From assembly GCF_028476545.1 (NCBI RefSeq), contig NW_026733024.1, forward strand, positions 62,001-126,000: 64,000 bases of DNA, read 5' to 3'. Position 1 is the stretch's first letter; every line of letters starts with the position of its first letter. A program made the translations under genes and the position numbers. Of the stretch, positions 13,298 to 26,524 are shown piece after piece. The notes beneath the pieces were generated by a model. It searched no databases, was not told the DNA's origin, and worked only from the letters and a program-made list of their open reading frames with translations. This DNA is from Physella acuta (lineage: Eukaryota; Mollusca; Gastropoda; Physidae).

Positions 13298-14636
13298 TCT
13301 TGGTCAAAACTACGTTATGTTGAAAGTGTTAGGTTCAAATCCTCTCGAGGGCTTATACTCAAACGTAGAAAACCTCAGGGAAAATGGTTTGATCCTGCAG
13401 ATAAGTCTTGGGCAGAACTAATATTTAAATACAACCAAGAAAAAGCTGCTCTTCCTGATCCACAACCACCAAGGCTACATATGGTTTATGATCCAGAACC
13501 ACCAGTGCTACATATGGCTTATGATCCAGAACCACCAATGCTACATATGGTTTATGATCCAGAACCACCAGTGCTACATATGGTTTATGATCCAGGACCA
13601 CCAGTGCTACATATGGTTTATGATCCAGAACCACTATTGCTACATATGATTTATGATCCAGAACCATCCGTGCTACATATGGTTTATGATCCACAACCAC
13701 CAGTGCTACATATGGTTTATGATCCAGAATCAACAGTGCTACATATGGTTTATGATCCAGAACCACTATTGCTACATATGATTTATGATCCAGAACCATC
13801 CGTGCTACATATGGTTTATGATCCTGAACCACCAGTGCTACATATGGTTTATGATCCAGAATCACCAGTGCTACATATGGTTTATGATCCAGAACCACCA
13901 GTGCTACATATGGTTTATGATCCAGAACCACCAGTGCTACATATGGTTTATGATCCAGGACCACCAGTGCTACATATGGTTTATGATCCAGAACCACTAT
14001 TGCTACATATGATTTATGATCCAGAACCATCCGTGCTACATATGGTTTATGATCCACAACCACCAGTGCTACATATGGTTTATGATCCAGAATCAACAGT
14101 GCTACATATGGTTTATGATCCAGAACCACTATTGCAAAATATGGTTTATCGTATTAAGGATCATTATATCAGATCATACTTGAAAAAAATATATTTTATA
14201 AAAATAATTTGGCCTGTTTGAAAAAGGTATAATCCAGTTGTCATAAAAAAATACACCTGGTATCAATGAAAAATTGAAAGTCATTCAACATTTAGTGTAT
14301 ATTAAACCTGTTACGTTCCCCTCCTAAGGATAAGAGTGACTATAAACACTGTTATTTGACAGAATAGGGAGAATTTGTTGTTAGGCATCGTATAAGTGAT
14401 CAGAGTAGGATCAGGCTTGGGGAGAGGTCCAAATGGTGGAGGAAAGAAAGGGTAGTAAATATGTTTGAAAAATGGATAAAAAGACTTTGGACAAAGAAAG
14501 AAGTGTCTTGCAACATTTTCACCTGAGTGCTGAATATTTTAAAAAGAAAAATGTCTACAAATATAATCAAGATGGCAAAGAACAAATATATATAAATGAA
14601 AGCAGAATGTATAGATACAGGCAACTTTGGTATTGA
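13298..14636 (+). pseudogene. MRPL30: MRPL30 pseudogene with in-frame 33-bp repeat expansion, array unit 5
   Basis: A frame open for over 300 codons reads LILKRRKPQGKWFDPADKSW, then about 20 copies of an 11-residue unit (core LHMVYDPEPPV), then YRIKDHYIRSY and a stop at 14219-14221. Other copies have this motif once (PDPEPSVLHMVYRIKDH), so the repeat grew from the MRPL30 frame itself. After the stop, EKLKVIQHLVYIKPV-like sequence and the SDQ..LGERSKWWRKERVVNM block continue in other frames to TGA at 14634-14636. The downstream half is broken by frame changes. The repeated unit is tyrosine- and proline-rich with no known function; expression is not shown. Confidence 0.8.
13465..14132. repeat. 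33-bp minisatellite with 363-bp higher-order period
   Basis: About 20 copies of a 33-bp unit (core GCTACATATGGTTTATGATC). The variant block starting TCCAGGACC at 13591 recurs at 13954, a shift of 363 bp or 11 units, with the same order of variant units after it. This shows multi-unit duplication after single-unit expansion. Both strands stay open because the unit is a multiple of three. Confidence 0.95.
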
Positions 14637-15065
14637 TGTGAACATTTTTGTCTTCTCAAAATGAAAGCTGGAAAAAAATGAAAATTTATTGAGTGTTACG
14701 CTTATTCGATTTTTATAGCAAAACTTTGCATACTAATGTGAGATGGGAGGTAATCGTTGTCAATAATGGTCCATAAATGAAATAAAAAAGATTTTAAGTT
14801 AATTATAATATTATTTTTAAAATAAATAAATTAATATATATGTAAAAATCAAATACACGTTAGTTCTTTAAAATTGTGTAGTTTAAATGAATGGACACAT
14901 TAAATAAATAAATAATTCATTGCATCATAGCTAAAAACAACCACGACAGAAAAAATACTCATAACTAAACATGATTTCGTTTTCAATTTGTTAATTGAGC
15001 TGTTTAAACGGTCTTTCTAAGTTTTTTTTAAAACCAATTATTAAAATAAAAAAAAACCATAAGTT

Positions 15066-16377
15066 TCTGAGTAAAAAACTACACAGTGTTAAAAGTAATA
15101 GGTTCAAACCCTCTCGTAGGTTTACACACAAACGTACAAAACCTCTAAGAAAATGATGATCCTGAGATAAGTCTTGGGCAGAGCTAATATTTAAATACAA
15201 CAAAAATAAACCGGGAGTGATCTCCCCTAAACTTTCTCGAATATTTTTATATAAAATAACAGGGGATGGGAACTCGGGCTATAGACATGATTTTTAATCC
15301 ATTTTAAATACTTAAAGTTTTAAAAATAGAATAAAATCTCGTAGACAAATTAATTGCACACCAAGTGAACGCGAAATAAAAAAGCGCATAATAGTGCGCA
15401 ATATTATTAGTACTTTTAAAATTTACATTAGTTTTTTGAGAAATCGGAAGTGGCGTAAATTACTACTTCCAGTCAACGGAAATTACTCAAAATTTAACAG
15501 AAGGTAGAGAATTAGATCTTTTACTTACATGTGAAATTTCATTTATCTATCTGAAATAGTACTCAAGTTATAGGCTTTTAAAAAATTCAAAGTAGGAAAA
15601 GTACCACTTCCGGTTATCGGAAATCGCTCAAAAGTTGATACGGATCTACGATTTTGATGAAATACTTATATATGAAATTTCATCAACCTAGCTGTAACGG
15701 TACTCAAGTTATCGTGTTTACACACGGACAGACAGACAGACACACACACACACAGACATACGGACAGAATTGCAACGCCCAGTTTTTCAAACTGGATTAC
15801 GCATAAAACCTCTTAATTTTGATAAATCTGGATTGATAATTTTTGCCCGATTAAAATAAGTCCTCTATACTTCGGATGTGATGAAGGACTGAGGTGTAAT
15901 ACGGTAAAAATTGTTAAAATTTCAATTGATTTTTGTGCACGATTACAATACTTTCTCTATACTTCGTATATACGAGAAAGTAAAAAAAAGCTGCGCTTCC
16001 TGATCCAGAACCATCAGTGCTACATTTGGTTTATCGTATTAAGGACCATAATACCAGACCACACTGGGAAAAAGATATTTTAATAGAATTTGGCCTGTTT
16101 GAATAGAGTTACAATCCAGTTGTCATAGAAAATACACCAGAGATTAATGAAAAATTGAAAGTCATTCAACATTTAGTGCATATTAAACCTGTTACGTTGG
16201 TGGAGGACAGAAAGGATAGTAAATATGTATGGAAAATGGATAGACTTTGGATAAACAAACAAGAAGTGTCTTGCAACATTTTCGCCTGAGTGCTGAATAT
16301 TTTAAAGAGAAATATGTCTACAAATATAATCATGATGGCAAAGAGCATAGATATAAAAATGAAAGCAAAATGGATTG
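15066..16377 (+). pseudogene. MRPL30: MRPL30 pseudogene, array unit 6
   Basis: The 5' part (15066-15205) is degenerate and is split from the 3' part (15994-16377) by an insertion. The 3' part reads ILIEFGLFE, a TAG stop, then SYNPVVIENTPEINEKLKVI and QHLVHIKPVT. This is the clearest match to the conserved C-terminal half of uL30m. The copy ends in a degraded form of the YFKEKYVYKYN block. Confidence 0.78.
15206..15993. mobile_element. Unclassified insertion with ACTTTCTCG termini
   Basis: The MRPL30 copy is interrupted exactly here. The insert begins just inside CCGGGAGTGATCTCCCC with AACTTTCTCGAATA and ends TATACGAGAAAGT plus an A-run. It holds two related copies of a roughly 125-bp module (ACTTCC..GGAAAT..CTCAA and GAAATTTCAT..CTCAAGTTAT) and a GACA/CA tract at 15726-15760. 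It looks like a non-autonomous DNA element. Target duplication is unclear because both flanks are A-rich. Confidence 0.6.
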
Positions 16378-16390
16378 ATGGAAAGAAGTA

Positions 16391-17135
16391 TTACTAATGT
16401 AAATCTGTAATAGTCATCATAAGACGATGATGAAAACTGTAATACTCATGCAAACAACCTTGGGAAAAGGTCACGTAATGACCTTGACTTATGACCCCCT
16501 TACACAGTAGCGTACGCAGGGGGGGAGCAGGGGGAGCGGCCGCTCCCCCTCTGGCCATTTTCAGCAAAGTGGCGCCTTTTTGGAAACTTTTTAAACTCAA
16601 AGTTTTAAACTGATATTTGTTAAAAAATATTTTTGGTCGGCACATCTATGTAAATCACAAGATTTCTTTTCATGCAGCAAGTAAGCATTTTTGTACTAGT
16701 CTAGTAGTGTCTACGTTTACAACACGTATTAACAGCTGTATCAGATTGCCATTCTAAAAATAACCATTACGATGCATTGCAATGTTTAAAAAAACCTTTA
16801 CAGTAGTACAACTTGGCAAGAGGGGTGTTAAGTTTAAGGCAACTGTATAATGTATTTGCTTTCGAATAATTGAATTAGAAAATGTTATACATAAAACTTC
16901 ACACATAATTACTTTATATATACAGTTTGACTCGTGTGATTAGTTTAAAAAAAATTACAATAGAGAAACAAATACAACTGATGTGGCACCTCTATTTAAA
17001 TTTACTTATGGGCGAACTGCGTGGTGGAGGGGACATTTTGACAAGATCGACAACGTCATCACGATGAAGTAGTAGTATTCTTGCAGTTTGGGCGATAGTG
17101 ATTAAGATTACAAATTATATGAAACAGTTATAACC
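16391..17135. other. Spacer between array and foldback element
   Basis: At 16425-16460 a fragment of the repeat with core GATGATGAAAACTGTAATAC is seen (also near 51600 and 36640). At 16505-16600 there is a GC-rich palindrome-like patch (GGGGGAGCGGCCGCTCCCCC). The rest is AT-rich with no feature recognised. Confidence 0.5.
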
Positions 17136-17141
17136 CCCCTC
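17136..17141. repeat. 6-bp target duplication, left copy
   Basis: CCCCTC directly before the foldback element; the identical CCCCTC follows its right end at 25020-25025. Confidence 0.85.
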
Positions 17142-20100
17142 AGTAGTAGTATATTAGGTCCCTTTTGGAGCGAATTCTTGGCGGAGGAGCTGGTGGGGAG
17201 GAACAATGACATATAGGAAAATACTCGGGATGTGGATGCGCAGGCGGGACAATGACATATAGTAAAATACTCCACCAGCTGCCGCAGGGTGGTGGAGCAG
17301 GATGCGCAGGCGGGACAACGAGATATAGTAAAATACTACGCCAACTGGGGTTGGCGGAGGTGGAGGTGTGACGTAATCTCCGTTGACATTGTGACGTAAT
17401 CAGCGATATTATGACGTAATTATTGACCTTGTGACGTAATCATTGACCTAGTTACGTAATTTTTATACATTTTTTAATGAGTTTTAATGAGTTTTTTAAA
17501 TTTTTAATTAATTTTTTTATTCAAGAGTTACGTAATTTGATTATTTGTTTACTTTTTAATTAATTTTTATTGACTAGTTACGTAATTTGATTATTTGTTT
17601 ACTTTTAATTATTTTTATTGAGTAGTTACGTAATTGGATTTTAATTTTTTAATTTTGTAATTTTAATTAATTTTTATTAACGAGTTACGTAATTTGATTA
17701 TTTCTTTGATTTTAATTACTTTGTTTAATTAATTTATTTGATATATTTCTTTTCTTTGTTGTTTAATGTTGTTTATTTGTTTGAATGTATGTATGTTTTT
17801 AAATTCTCCCCTACAACGAGCGTGTACTAGAACAGTCTTTGTATACCAACCTTTAACCAGACATGTAACACCTGTTACGTATCGACCCGCCCGCGAAGTT
17901 TTCTCACCGCTGCCCGTTATAATGGGAATGTATTGATCGCAGCCGCTGGCCCATCACACCTAATTAAATTTTTGTTATGCTTCACCGAGTTTCCCCCGAG
18001 CGGTTGACGGGTCATGATGATTTATGTGGGTTCGCGAAGCGATCCCACCTGGGGGGTATGGTAATTAACGCGAAGCCAGCGTTAAGTGTGGGAACACCTG
18101 TTACCACGTTAATCGATTTTTCCCCCGGTTGGGTCCCGTGCTTTTCACTAACAGTTATACGGACAGTATCATAGGTTTTTCATCGAGTAAAGAAATAGTA
18201 TTGAGCGACTCGGGTCGAGCCCGTGTGTTGTATGTAGTTGGTATATCCAGGTTTTGTTGTTGGTTGGTGTAGAGTTTATACCAGGGTCGGTGAAGTTTTC
18301 ACCGAGGTTGGGTTTGAACTCGGACCATGCATGTTTAGGAATTGCTAGGTGTAGAGTTTATACTAGGGTGGTATGGTTTTGGTTTCACCATGGCTTGGTT
18401 CAAAATTGTTTAATTACTTTGTTTATATTGTGTAATTTTTATTAACGAGTTACGTAATTTGATTATTTGTTTACTTTTTTAAATATTTTTATTGACGAGT
18501 TACGTAATTTGATTATTTGTTTACTTTTTAATTATTTTTTATTTTGTTTATTTTTAATTTAATTTTATTTTATAATTAGTTAAATTATTATTGACTAGTT
18601 ACGTAATTTGATTTTAATTACTTTTGTTTATTTATTTATTTGATATATTTCTTTTCTTTGTTGTTTATTTATTTGAATGTATGTATGTTTTAAATAAAAG
18701 ACTAACACTAGCACGAACGTTACAAAAATAGAACATCCATTAAAGATAACGATCAGCCACAGCTGTTACGTATCGACCCGCCCGCGAAGTTTTCTCACCG
18801 CTACCCGTTTTAATGGGAATGTATTGATCGCAGCCGCTGGCCCATCACAGCATGATGTCCCACCTAATTAAATTTTTTGTTATGCTTTACCGAGTTACCC
18901 CCGCTCGGTTGACGGGTTATGGTAATTAACGACATACATTAAGTAGCTTTCCGCGAAGCACTTAGGTCATTATGCAACAGCTGTTGTGCGACAGCTGATG
19001 CTGTAATTAGTCACGGCTCTCGGCTTTTTTCATTAGACTACAGCTGTACATGAACTATGTTCACATATCATACGCCCGGTCATTCTTTGATCAAATTAAA
19101 AAATTTTGTTTCCACATGTCATGCGAACCGTCCCTTGCTATGTATGAAAGATTAATGGTTGTAACTATTCGCTTATAGCGAGGGTCAGCGAAAACAAAAA
19201 TATATTTAAGGGTCGGAATTTTCTTTCAACCACCGTTAAGTCAGGTTTTGAGACGAAACGAAGTCTCGGTAGGTTCGTGTTTTTAATGGGCGACAGGGCG
19301 ACTTGGTGCGTTGGTACGTAGGTATGCGGGGTAGACATGTTTTTTACAAGTCTGGAAAAGTAATTACGTTTTTTATGACCGTTCCGATTTTCTTTTGATC
19401 TGACCACCATTTGACCACACTGAGCCAGATAAATTTAACAATTGTCGCAGCGGGGTTTATTTTAAGTGCACCCCGTGCACGCTTGTTTACATTTTAAAAG
19501 ACGTGTCGCGTGTCTTCCCCTTACGGCTTCCCTAATAGAGAAACGAGAGGAAAGACAACTGTTCTAAAATTAGAACAACCTTGTCTACAGACACGAGTAT
19601 CGTCCCTTGTGAAAAAATTCGCGTCAGAATCCTTAACTAAACAGTCAATTTCTTTAAAAAGTTAAAAAATAATTTAGGAAGACAAGGGTTAACAAAATAT
19701 ATATCTTAGTCTTGCAGCAGATTACCTTCCCATGTTCGCTTTAGTATTACAGTTTTCATCAATCTTCTTTTTGACTTGAACTTCTTTAATTTTTAAGAAA
19801 GTTAACTTATACATAATACATTACGTCTAATGACAATTTTTTTATTTTTACCACTCAATGTATTTTCTTTTTCTATATCTTACATTGTCATCTTAATTTT
19901 TGATCACCTTAGGTGGTGGTAAGGTGGTAAGGTGGTGGTAAGGTGGTGGTAAGGTGGTGGTAAATTTGCTTAAGATTATAAACTTCAAGTTTTAAAAATC
20001 AACAACGTTATAGTACGTCGTGTCAAATGACACACCGTTAAAATGTTTACATTTAAAGTTCACCAAAATAATGACGTAAAAACTAAATATGATATGATGT

Positions 20101-20185
20101 TAGCATACATATCATTCAATCTAATCACTCTAAAGTACAAATCAATAATTTTTATTGATTAAGGGGCTGGGTGAGTTATTTTTAT
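17142..20185 (+). repeat. Left inverted arm
   Basis: From the outside in: a tandem block with GCGCAGGCGGGACAA and AGTAAAATACT (17190-17340); TGACGTAAT repeats (17370-17460); a 45-50 bp repeat with core GAGTTACGTAATTTGATTAT (17560-17700, 18440-18610); two direct copies about 895 bp apart of a block with GTATCGACCCGCCCGCGAAG (about 17876 and 18770); one copy of the core repeat (18260-18380); and GGTGGTAA repeats (19912-19970). An 81-codon frame (19165-19410, - strand) has a mirror copy in the other arm but resembles no protein I know. Confidence 0.85.
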
Positions 20186-21925
20186 TCGGGTGCCCAGGGA
20201 AGGTTTGGAGTTGGTTGGTGAGTTATTTTTATTCGGGTGCCCAGGGAAGGTTTGGAGTTGGTTGGGACAGAATTTATACACGACTCGGTGACGTTTTCAC
20301 CGAGGCAGGTTGGAAGCTAGACCATGCATGTTTTGGAATTGTTAGGGGTCGAGTCTATAGTAGGGTCGGGGGAATTTTGTTAACACAGAGGGCTGTTTCG
20401 AAGTTGGTACATCCATGTTTTAGAATTGATAGGTAGAGAGACCATACTAGGGTCGGTGAAGTTTTCACCGAGGCAGGTTACAAAGTTGGGACAGGCATGT
20501 TTAGGAATTGTTGGCAGTTGAGTTCATACTAGGGTCGGAGATGTTTTCACCGAGGCAGGTTGCAAAGTTGGTACATGCATGTTTAGGAATTGTTGGTAGC
20601 CGAGTTCATACTAGTGTCGGTGAAGGTTGGTTTTGAACTCGGAACATGCATGTTTTGGAATCGGTAGGTGTAGAGTCCATACTAGGGTCAGAGGAGTTTT
20701 TGTTAACACCTAGGCAGGTTGCAAAGTTGGTACATGCATGTTTAGGAATTGTTGGTAGCCGAGTTCATACTAGTGTCGGTGAAGCTTGGTTTTGAACTCG
20801 GAACATGCATGTTTTGAAATTGTTGGTAACCGAGTTCATACTAGGGACGGGGGTGTTTTCACCGAGGCAGGTTACAAAGTTCGTACACGCATCATTGGAA
20901 ATGTTAGGGAGAGTTAAACTAAGGTCGGTGAAGTTTTCACCGAGGCAGGTTACAAAGTTGGTACATGGATGTTTAGGAATTGATGGCAGTCGAGTTCATA
21001 CTAGGGTCGGGGAATTTTGTTAGCACTGAGGCAGGTTGGAACGATGGTACATGCATGTTTGGGAATTGTTGGTAGCCGAGTTCATACTAGTGTCGGTGAA
21101 GGTTGGTTTTGAACTCGGAACATGCATGTTTTGGAATTGTTGGTAGCCGAGTTCATACTAGTGTCGGTGAAGGTTGGTTTTGAACTCGGAACTTGCATGT
21201 TTTGGAATCGCTAGGTGTAGAGTCCATAGTAGGGTCGGTGAAGTTTTCACCGAGGGTGGTTTCAAAGTTAGTACAGGCATGTTTTGGAAGTGTTAGGGGC
21301 CGAGTTCATACTAGTGTCGGTGAAGGTTGGTTTTGAACTCGGAACATGCATGTTTTGTAATTGTTGGTAACTGAGTTCATACTAGTGTCGGTGAAGGTTG
21401 GTTTTGAACTCGGAACTTGCATGTTTTGGAATCGCTAGGTGTAGAGTCCATAGTAGGGTCGGTGAAGTTTTCACCGAGGGTGGTTTCAAAGTTAGTACAG
21501 GCATGTTTTGGAAGTGTTAGGGGCCGAGTTCATACTAGTGTCGGTGAAGGTTGGTTTTGAACTCGGAACATGCATGTTTTGAAATTGTTGGTAACTGAGT
21601 TCATACTAGGGACGGGGGCGAGGGCGGCGGACAAAGTTGTCGATGTAGGTAGGGTGCAAGAGATATTCAACGAGGAGTGGTGTCTACAAGTTATGTATCC
21701 CAGTCTGTTGGAGTGGTTTCTAGGGGGTTGTGATATTAGTTGAATAAATATTTGTCTGTAGGATTGTCATACAGCCTTTGTCTCTTAAATGGAATAGGTA
21801 TAGTGTGGGTAGTAGTACGGTCTGTTTATCTAGCGGTTGGTATTGAGGTTAGTGTGATGACGCAAGGTTGGATGGGAGAAGGGGGAAGGGGTTGCGGACA
21901 AAGGGAAGGGGAAGGGCGAATAGTG
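20186..21925. repeat. Core of foldback element: degenerate 80-130 bp tandem repeats
   Basis: Many copies of a module containing GTCGGTGAAGTTTTCACCGA, then AAAGTTGGTACATGCATG, then TTGTTGGTAGCCGAGTTCAT, with two alternating variants (one with GGTTGGTTTTGAACTCGGAA). GTGAA..TTCAC inside the module is a small palindrome. The last 300 bp (21600-21925) are G-rich and unrelated. No gene is seen. Confidence 0.85.
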
Positions 21926-24900
21926 ATAAAAATAACTCACCCAGCCCCTTAATCAATAAAAATTATTGATTTGTACTTTAGAGTGATTAGATTGAATGAT
22001 ATGTATGCTAACGTCATATCATATTTAGTTTTTACGTCATTATTTTGGTGAACTTTAAATGTAGACATTTTAACGGTGTGTCATTTGACACGACGTACTA
22101 TAACGTTGTTGATTTTTAAAACTTGAAGTTTATAATCTTAAGCAAATTTACCACCACCTTACCACCACCTTACCACCACCTTACCACCTTACCACCACCT
22201 AAGGTGATCAAAAATTAAGATGACAATGTAAGATATAGAAAAAGAAAATACATTGAGTGGTAAAAATAAAAAAATTGTCATTAGACGTAATGTATTATGT
22301 ATAAGTTAACTTTCTTAAAAATTAAAGAAGTTCAAGTCAAAAAGAAGATTGATGAAAACTGTAATACTAAAGCGAACATGGGAAGGTAATCTGCTGCAAG
22401 ACTAAGATATATATTTTGTTAACCCTTGTCTTCCTAAATTATTTTTTAACTTTTTAAAGAAATTGACTGTTTAGTTAAGGATTCTGACGCGAATTTTTTC
22501 ACAAGGGACGATACTCGTGTCTGTAGACAAGGTTGTTCTAATTTTAGAACAGTTGTCTTTCCTCTCGTTTCTCTATTAGGGAAGCCGTAAGGGGAAGACA
22601 CGCGACACGTCTTTTAAAATGTAAACAAGCGTGCACGGGGTGCACTTAAAATAAACCCCGCTGCGACAATTGTTAAATTTATCTGGCTCAGTGTGGTCAA
22701 ATGGTGGTCAGATCAAAAGAAAATCGGAACGGTCATAAAAAACGTAATTACTTTTCCAGACTTGTAAAAAACATGTCTACCCCGCATACCTACGTACCAA
22801 CGCACCAAGTCGCCCTGTCGCCCATTAAAAACACGAACCTACCGAGACTTCGTTTCGTCTCAAAACCTGACTTAACGGTGGTTGAAAGAAAATTCCGACC
22901 CTTAAATATATTTTTGTTTTCGCTGACCCTCGCTATAAGCGAATAGTTACAACCATTAATCTTTCATACATAGCAAGGGACGGTTCGCATGACATGTGGA
23001 AACAAAATTTTTTAATTTGATCAAAGAATGACCGGGCGTATGATATGTGAACATAGTTCATGTACAGCTGTAGTCTAATGAAAAAAGCCGAGAGCCGTGA
23101 CTAATTAATTACAGCATCAGCTGTCGCACAACAGCTGTTGCATAATGACCTAAGTGCTTCGCGGAAAGCTACTTAATGTATGTCGTTAATTACCATAACC
23201 CGTCAACCGAGCGGGGGTAACTCGGTAAAGCATAACAAAAAATTTAATTAGGTGGGACATCATGCTGTGATGGGCCAGCGGCTGCGATCAATACATTCCC
23301 ATTAAAACGGGTAGCGGTGAGAAAACTTCGCGGGCGGGTCGATACGTAACAGCTGTGGCTGATCGTTATCTTTAATGGATGTTCTATTTTTGTAACGTTC
23401 GTGCTAGTGTTAGTCTTTTATTTAAAACATACATACATTCAAATAAATAAACAACAAAGAAAAGAAATATATCAAATAAATAAATAAACAAAAGTAATTA
23501 AAATCAAATTACGTAACTAGTCAATAATAATTTAACTAATTATAAAATAAAATTAAATTAAAAATAAACAAAATAAAAAATAATTAAAAAGTAAACAAAT
23601 AATCAAATTACGTAACTCGTCAATAAAAATATTTAAAAAAGTAAACAAATAATCAAATTACGTAACTCGTCAATAAAAATAATTAAAAAGTAAACAAATA
23701 ATCAAATTACGTAACTCGTTAATAAAAATTACACAATATAAACAAAGTAATTAAACAATTTTGAACCAAGCCATGGTGAAACCAAAACCATACCACCCTA
23801 GTATAAACTCTACACCTAGCAATTCCTAAACATGCATGGTCCGAGTTCAAACCCAACCTCGGTGAAAACTTCACCGACCCTGGTATAAACTCTACACCAA
23901 CCAACAACAAAACCTGGATATACCAACTACATACAACACACGGGCTCGACCCGAGTCGCTCAATACTATTTCTTTACTCGATGAAAAACCTATGATACTG
24001 TCCGTATAACTGTTAGTGAAAAGCACGGGACCCAACCGGGGGAAAAATCGATTAACGTGGTAACAGGTGTTCCCACACTTAACGCTGGCTTCGCGTTAAT
24101 TACCATACCCCCCAGGTGGGATCGCTTCGCGAACCCACATAAATCATCATGACCCGTCAACCGCTCGGGGGAAACTCGGTGAAGCATAACAAAAATTTAA
24201 TTAGGTGTGATGGGCCAGCGGCTGCGATCAATACATTCCCATTAAAACGGGCAGCGGTGAGAAAACTTCGCGGGCGGGTCGATACGTAACAGGTGTTACA
24301 TGTCTGGTTAAAGGTTGGTATACAAAGACTGTTCTAGTACACGCTCGTTGTAGGGGAGAATTTAAAAACATACATACATTCAAACAAATAAACAACATTA
24401 AACAACAAAGAAAAGAAATATATCAAATAAATTAATTAAACAAAGTAATTAAAATCAAAGAAATAATCAAATTACGTAACTCGTTAATAAAAATTAATTA
24501 AAATTACAAAATTAAAAAATTAAAATCCAATTACGTAACTACTCAATAAAAATAATTAAAAGTAAACAAATAATCAAATTACGTAACTAGTCAATAAAAA
24601 TTAATTAAAAAGTAAACAAATAATCAAATTACGTAACTCTTGAATAAAAAAATTAATTAAAAATTTAAAAAACTCATTAAAACTCATTAAAAAATGTATA
24701 AAAATTACGTAACTAGGTCAATGATTACGTCACAAGGTCAATAATTACGTCATAATATCGCTGATTACGTCACAATGTCAACGGAGATTACGTCACACCT
24801 CCACCTCCGCCAACCCCAGTTGGCGTAGTATTTTACTATATCTCGTTGTCCCGCCTGCGCATCCTGCTCCACCACCCTGCGGCAGCTGGTGGAGTATTTT

Positions 24901-25019
24901 ACTATATGTCATTGTCCCGCCTGCGCATCCACATCCCGAGTATTTTCCTATATGTCATTGTTCCTCCCCACCAGCTCCTCCGCCAAGAATTCGCTCCAAA
25001 AGGGACCTAATATACTACT
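21926..25019 (-). repeat. Right inverted arm
   Basis: Mirror of the left arm. It carries one more copy of the 49-bp GAGTTACGTAATTTGATTAT repeat (about 23580-23720), which accounts for most of the length difference between the arms. Confidence 0.85.
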
Positions 25020-25025
25020 CCCCTC
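25020..25025. repeat. 6-bp target duplication, right copy
   Basis: CCCCTC, identical to 17136-17141. Confidence 0.85.
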
Positions 25026-25109
25026 CCCAATGGACCCCTCTGTAAAAAAATATTGTCATAATACCACTGCTACTTATTTAAATCTATTTCTGTAATATAT
25101 ATTTGTGTA

Positions 25110-25440
25110 ATATATATGTACGAGCCGGCCCGCGGCATAACATACGCCGCTATTTAGTTGTTTCTAATTTTCAATAATTCATAATTTGTGAATTCGACAG
25201 TACCAACGCTGACACTGAAAATATTTCTTTAAAACACTATAAGTAGCTCGTTAAGGACCATAACCCCCCCCCCCTTCATTCCCCCCCCTCCCCCCCCCTA
25301 CGTTTAAAATCGTTGGCTCTGCTTGTAAACATTTAGAGTGAACACAGCTCACTAAAACCATGTAGGGGTGGGGAGGTAGGGAGAGCGTTTGCAGCTTGTT
25401 TTCTAACGGCTCGAAGAGGAGAATTATATATATAGATGTT
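25110..25440 (+). repeat. Dispersed repeat, copy 1
   Basis: Starts near GAGCCGGCCCGCGGCATAAC, contains TTGTGAATTCGACAGTACCA, C-runs, and ends near GGCTCGAAGAGGAGAATTAT. A complementary copy lies at about 37375-37775. It is non-coding. The following 25441-26268 is mostly unique AT-rich DNA with C-runs at 25470 and 25610. Confidence 0.75.
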
Positions 25441-26268
25441 TAGAACAGTCATCTAAAAACTGACGCTATCTCCCCCCCCCACACACACACATACACACCT
25501 CACCACCACAATGGTGTAGAGCGACATTAATGTCACACCTAGGTATACACTGGGTTGGATAATTGACCTAAAGTGAACGGACAGTGGTGAATGAAGTTGA
25601 ACCCACCTCCCCCCTTCCCCCCCCCCCCCCAACCCACTCCGAACTGATCTGTTAAGCATATGTAGAAAAACGCGTAATGATGTACCAAAGTACCATGCCG
25701 CCAGAAAATTAGCTTTTTAAACGTAAAACTCTGTGAATATTGTTTTTGCAATTACCAGTAAAAACGTGTGTGATCAATACAGTGATCTAACCCATACCTA
25801 TCACTATGTTAAAAAAATGATCTTTAAAGAACACAAAGAAGCAGTAGATAATTAAAATATATGATTTGAACTAAAAGACCGATATTTAGTTAAATGTAGG
25901 TTGTTATTCCAAATGCTTTACTACTATATCGAAAAGCGTACTTTTATACCAACTCTGATTTAAAAAACTTTCTTTATGCTGTAATACTTTAGCATTTATG
26001 ATGACGATATATTAAATTTTGATTATAGACAAAAACATTTTGTTAACGCGAATAGTGTTAAACAATTTCATTATATTCTAAAGTAATTATTTATTTGTTT
26101 TGACATTTATAATTAAATGTGTAGATATATACATATTTATATTATGGTAGTGATTATTTCCCCTATTTCAATTGTCTTAAATAATTTCCCAGGAATTATT
26201 ATGTTAGAAATTTTTTTTACAAGAATTACAAAACAGATTGTGTTACGTTCAGTGTTTTTGGTTGTAGT

Positions 26269-26378
<110 letters not shown>

Positions 26379-26524
26379 TAGATTGATTTTTTGTTTTGTC
26401 GGCCTACATAGTGTGTTGTTTCTTATTTCTAAGTGCTACTTTTAATTTATATAGACTACCCGTCATCCGTTGGATAACTGTGGGTTTCGGGGGTCATCCA
26501 TCAAAAAACATCACGTCTGTCACT

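Larger units (their letters stand above)
17142..25019. mobile_element. 7.9-kb foldback element with 3-kb inverted arms
   Basis: Left arm 17142-20185 and right arm 21926-25019 are inverted copies, collinear over their whole length. Paired coordinates sum to 42164 at the outer end and 42111 at the inner end, so the arms differ in length by only about 53 bp. In the stretches compared, point differences are very rare. Termini read AGTAGTATATTAGG and its complement, flanked by the 6-bp duplication CCCCTC. Six-bp duplications and AG-starting termini are known for Polinton/Maverick-class elements, but no capsid, polymerase, integrase or any other recognisable gene is present. The class is therefore open; it may be a protein-free derivative or an unrelated foldback. 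It looks whole as a foldback unit and young. Confidence 0.88.

Noticed and set aside
19165-19410. 81-codon frame conserved in both arms of the foldback element
   Set aside because: Conservation between arms is expected because the arms are near identical; no recognisable domain.
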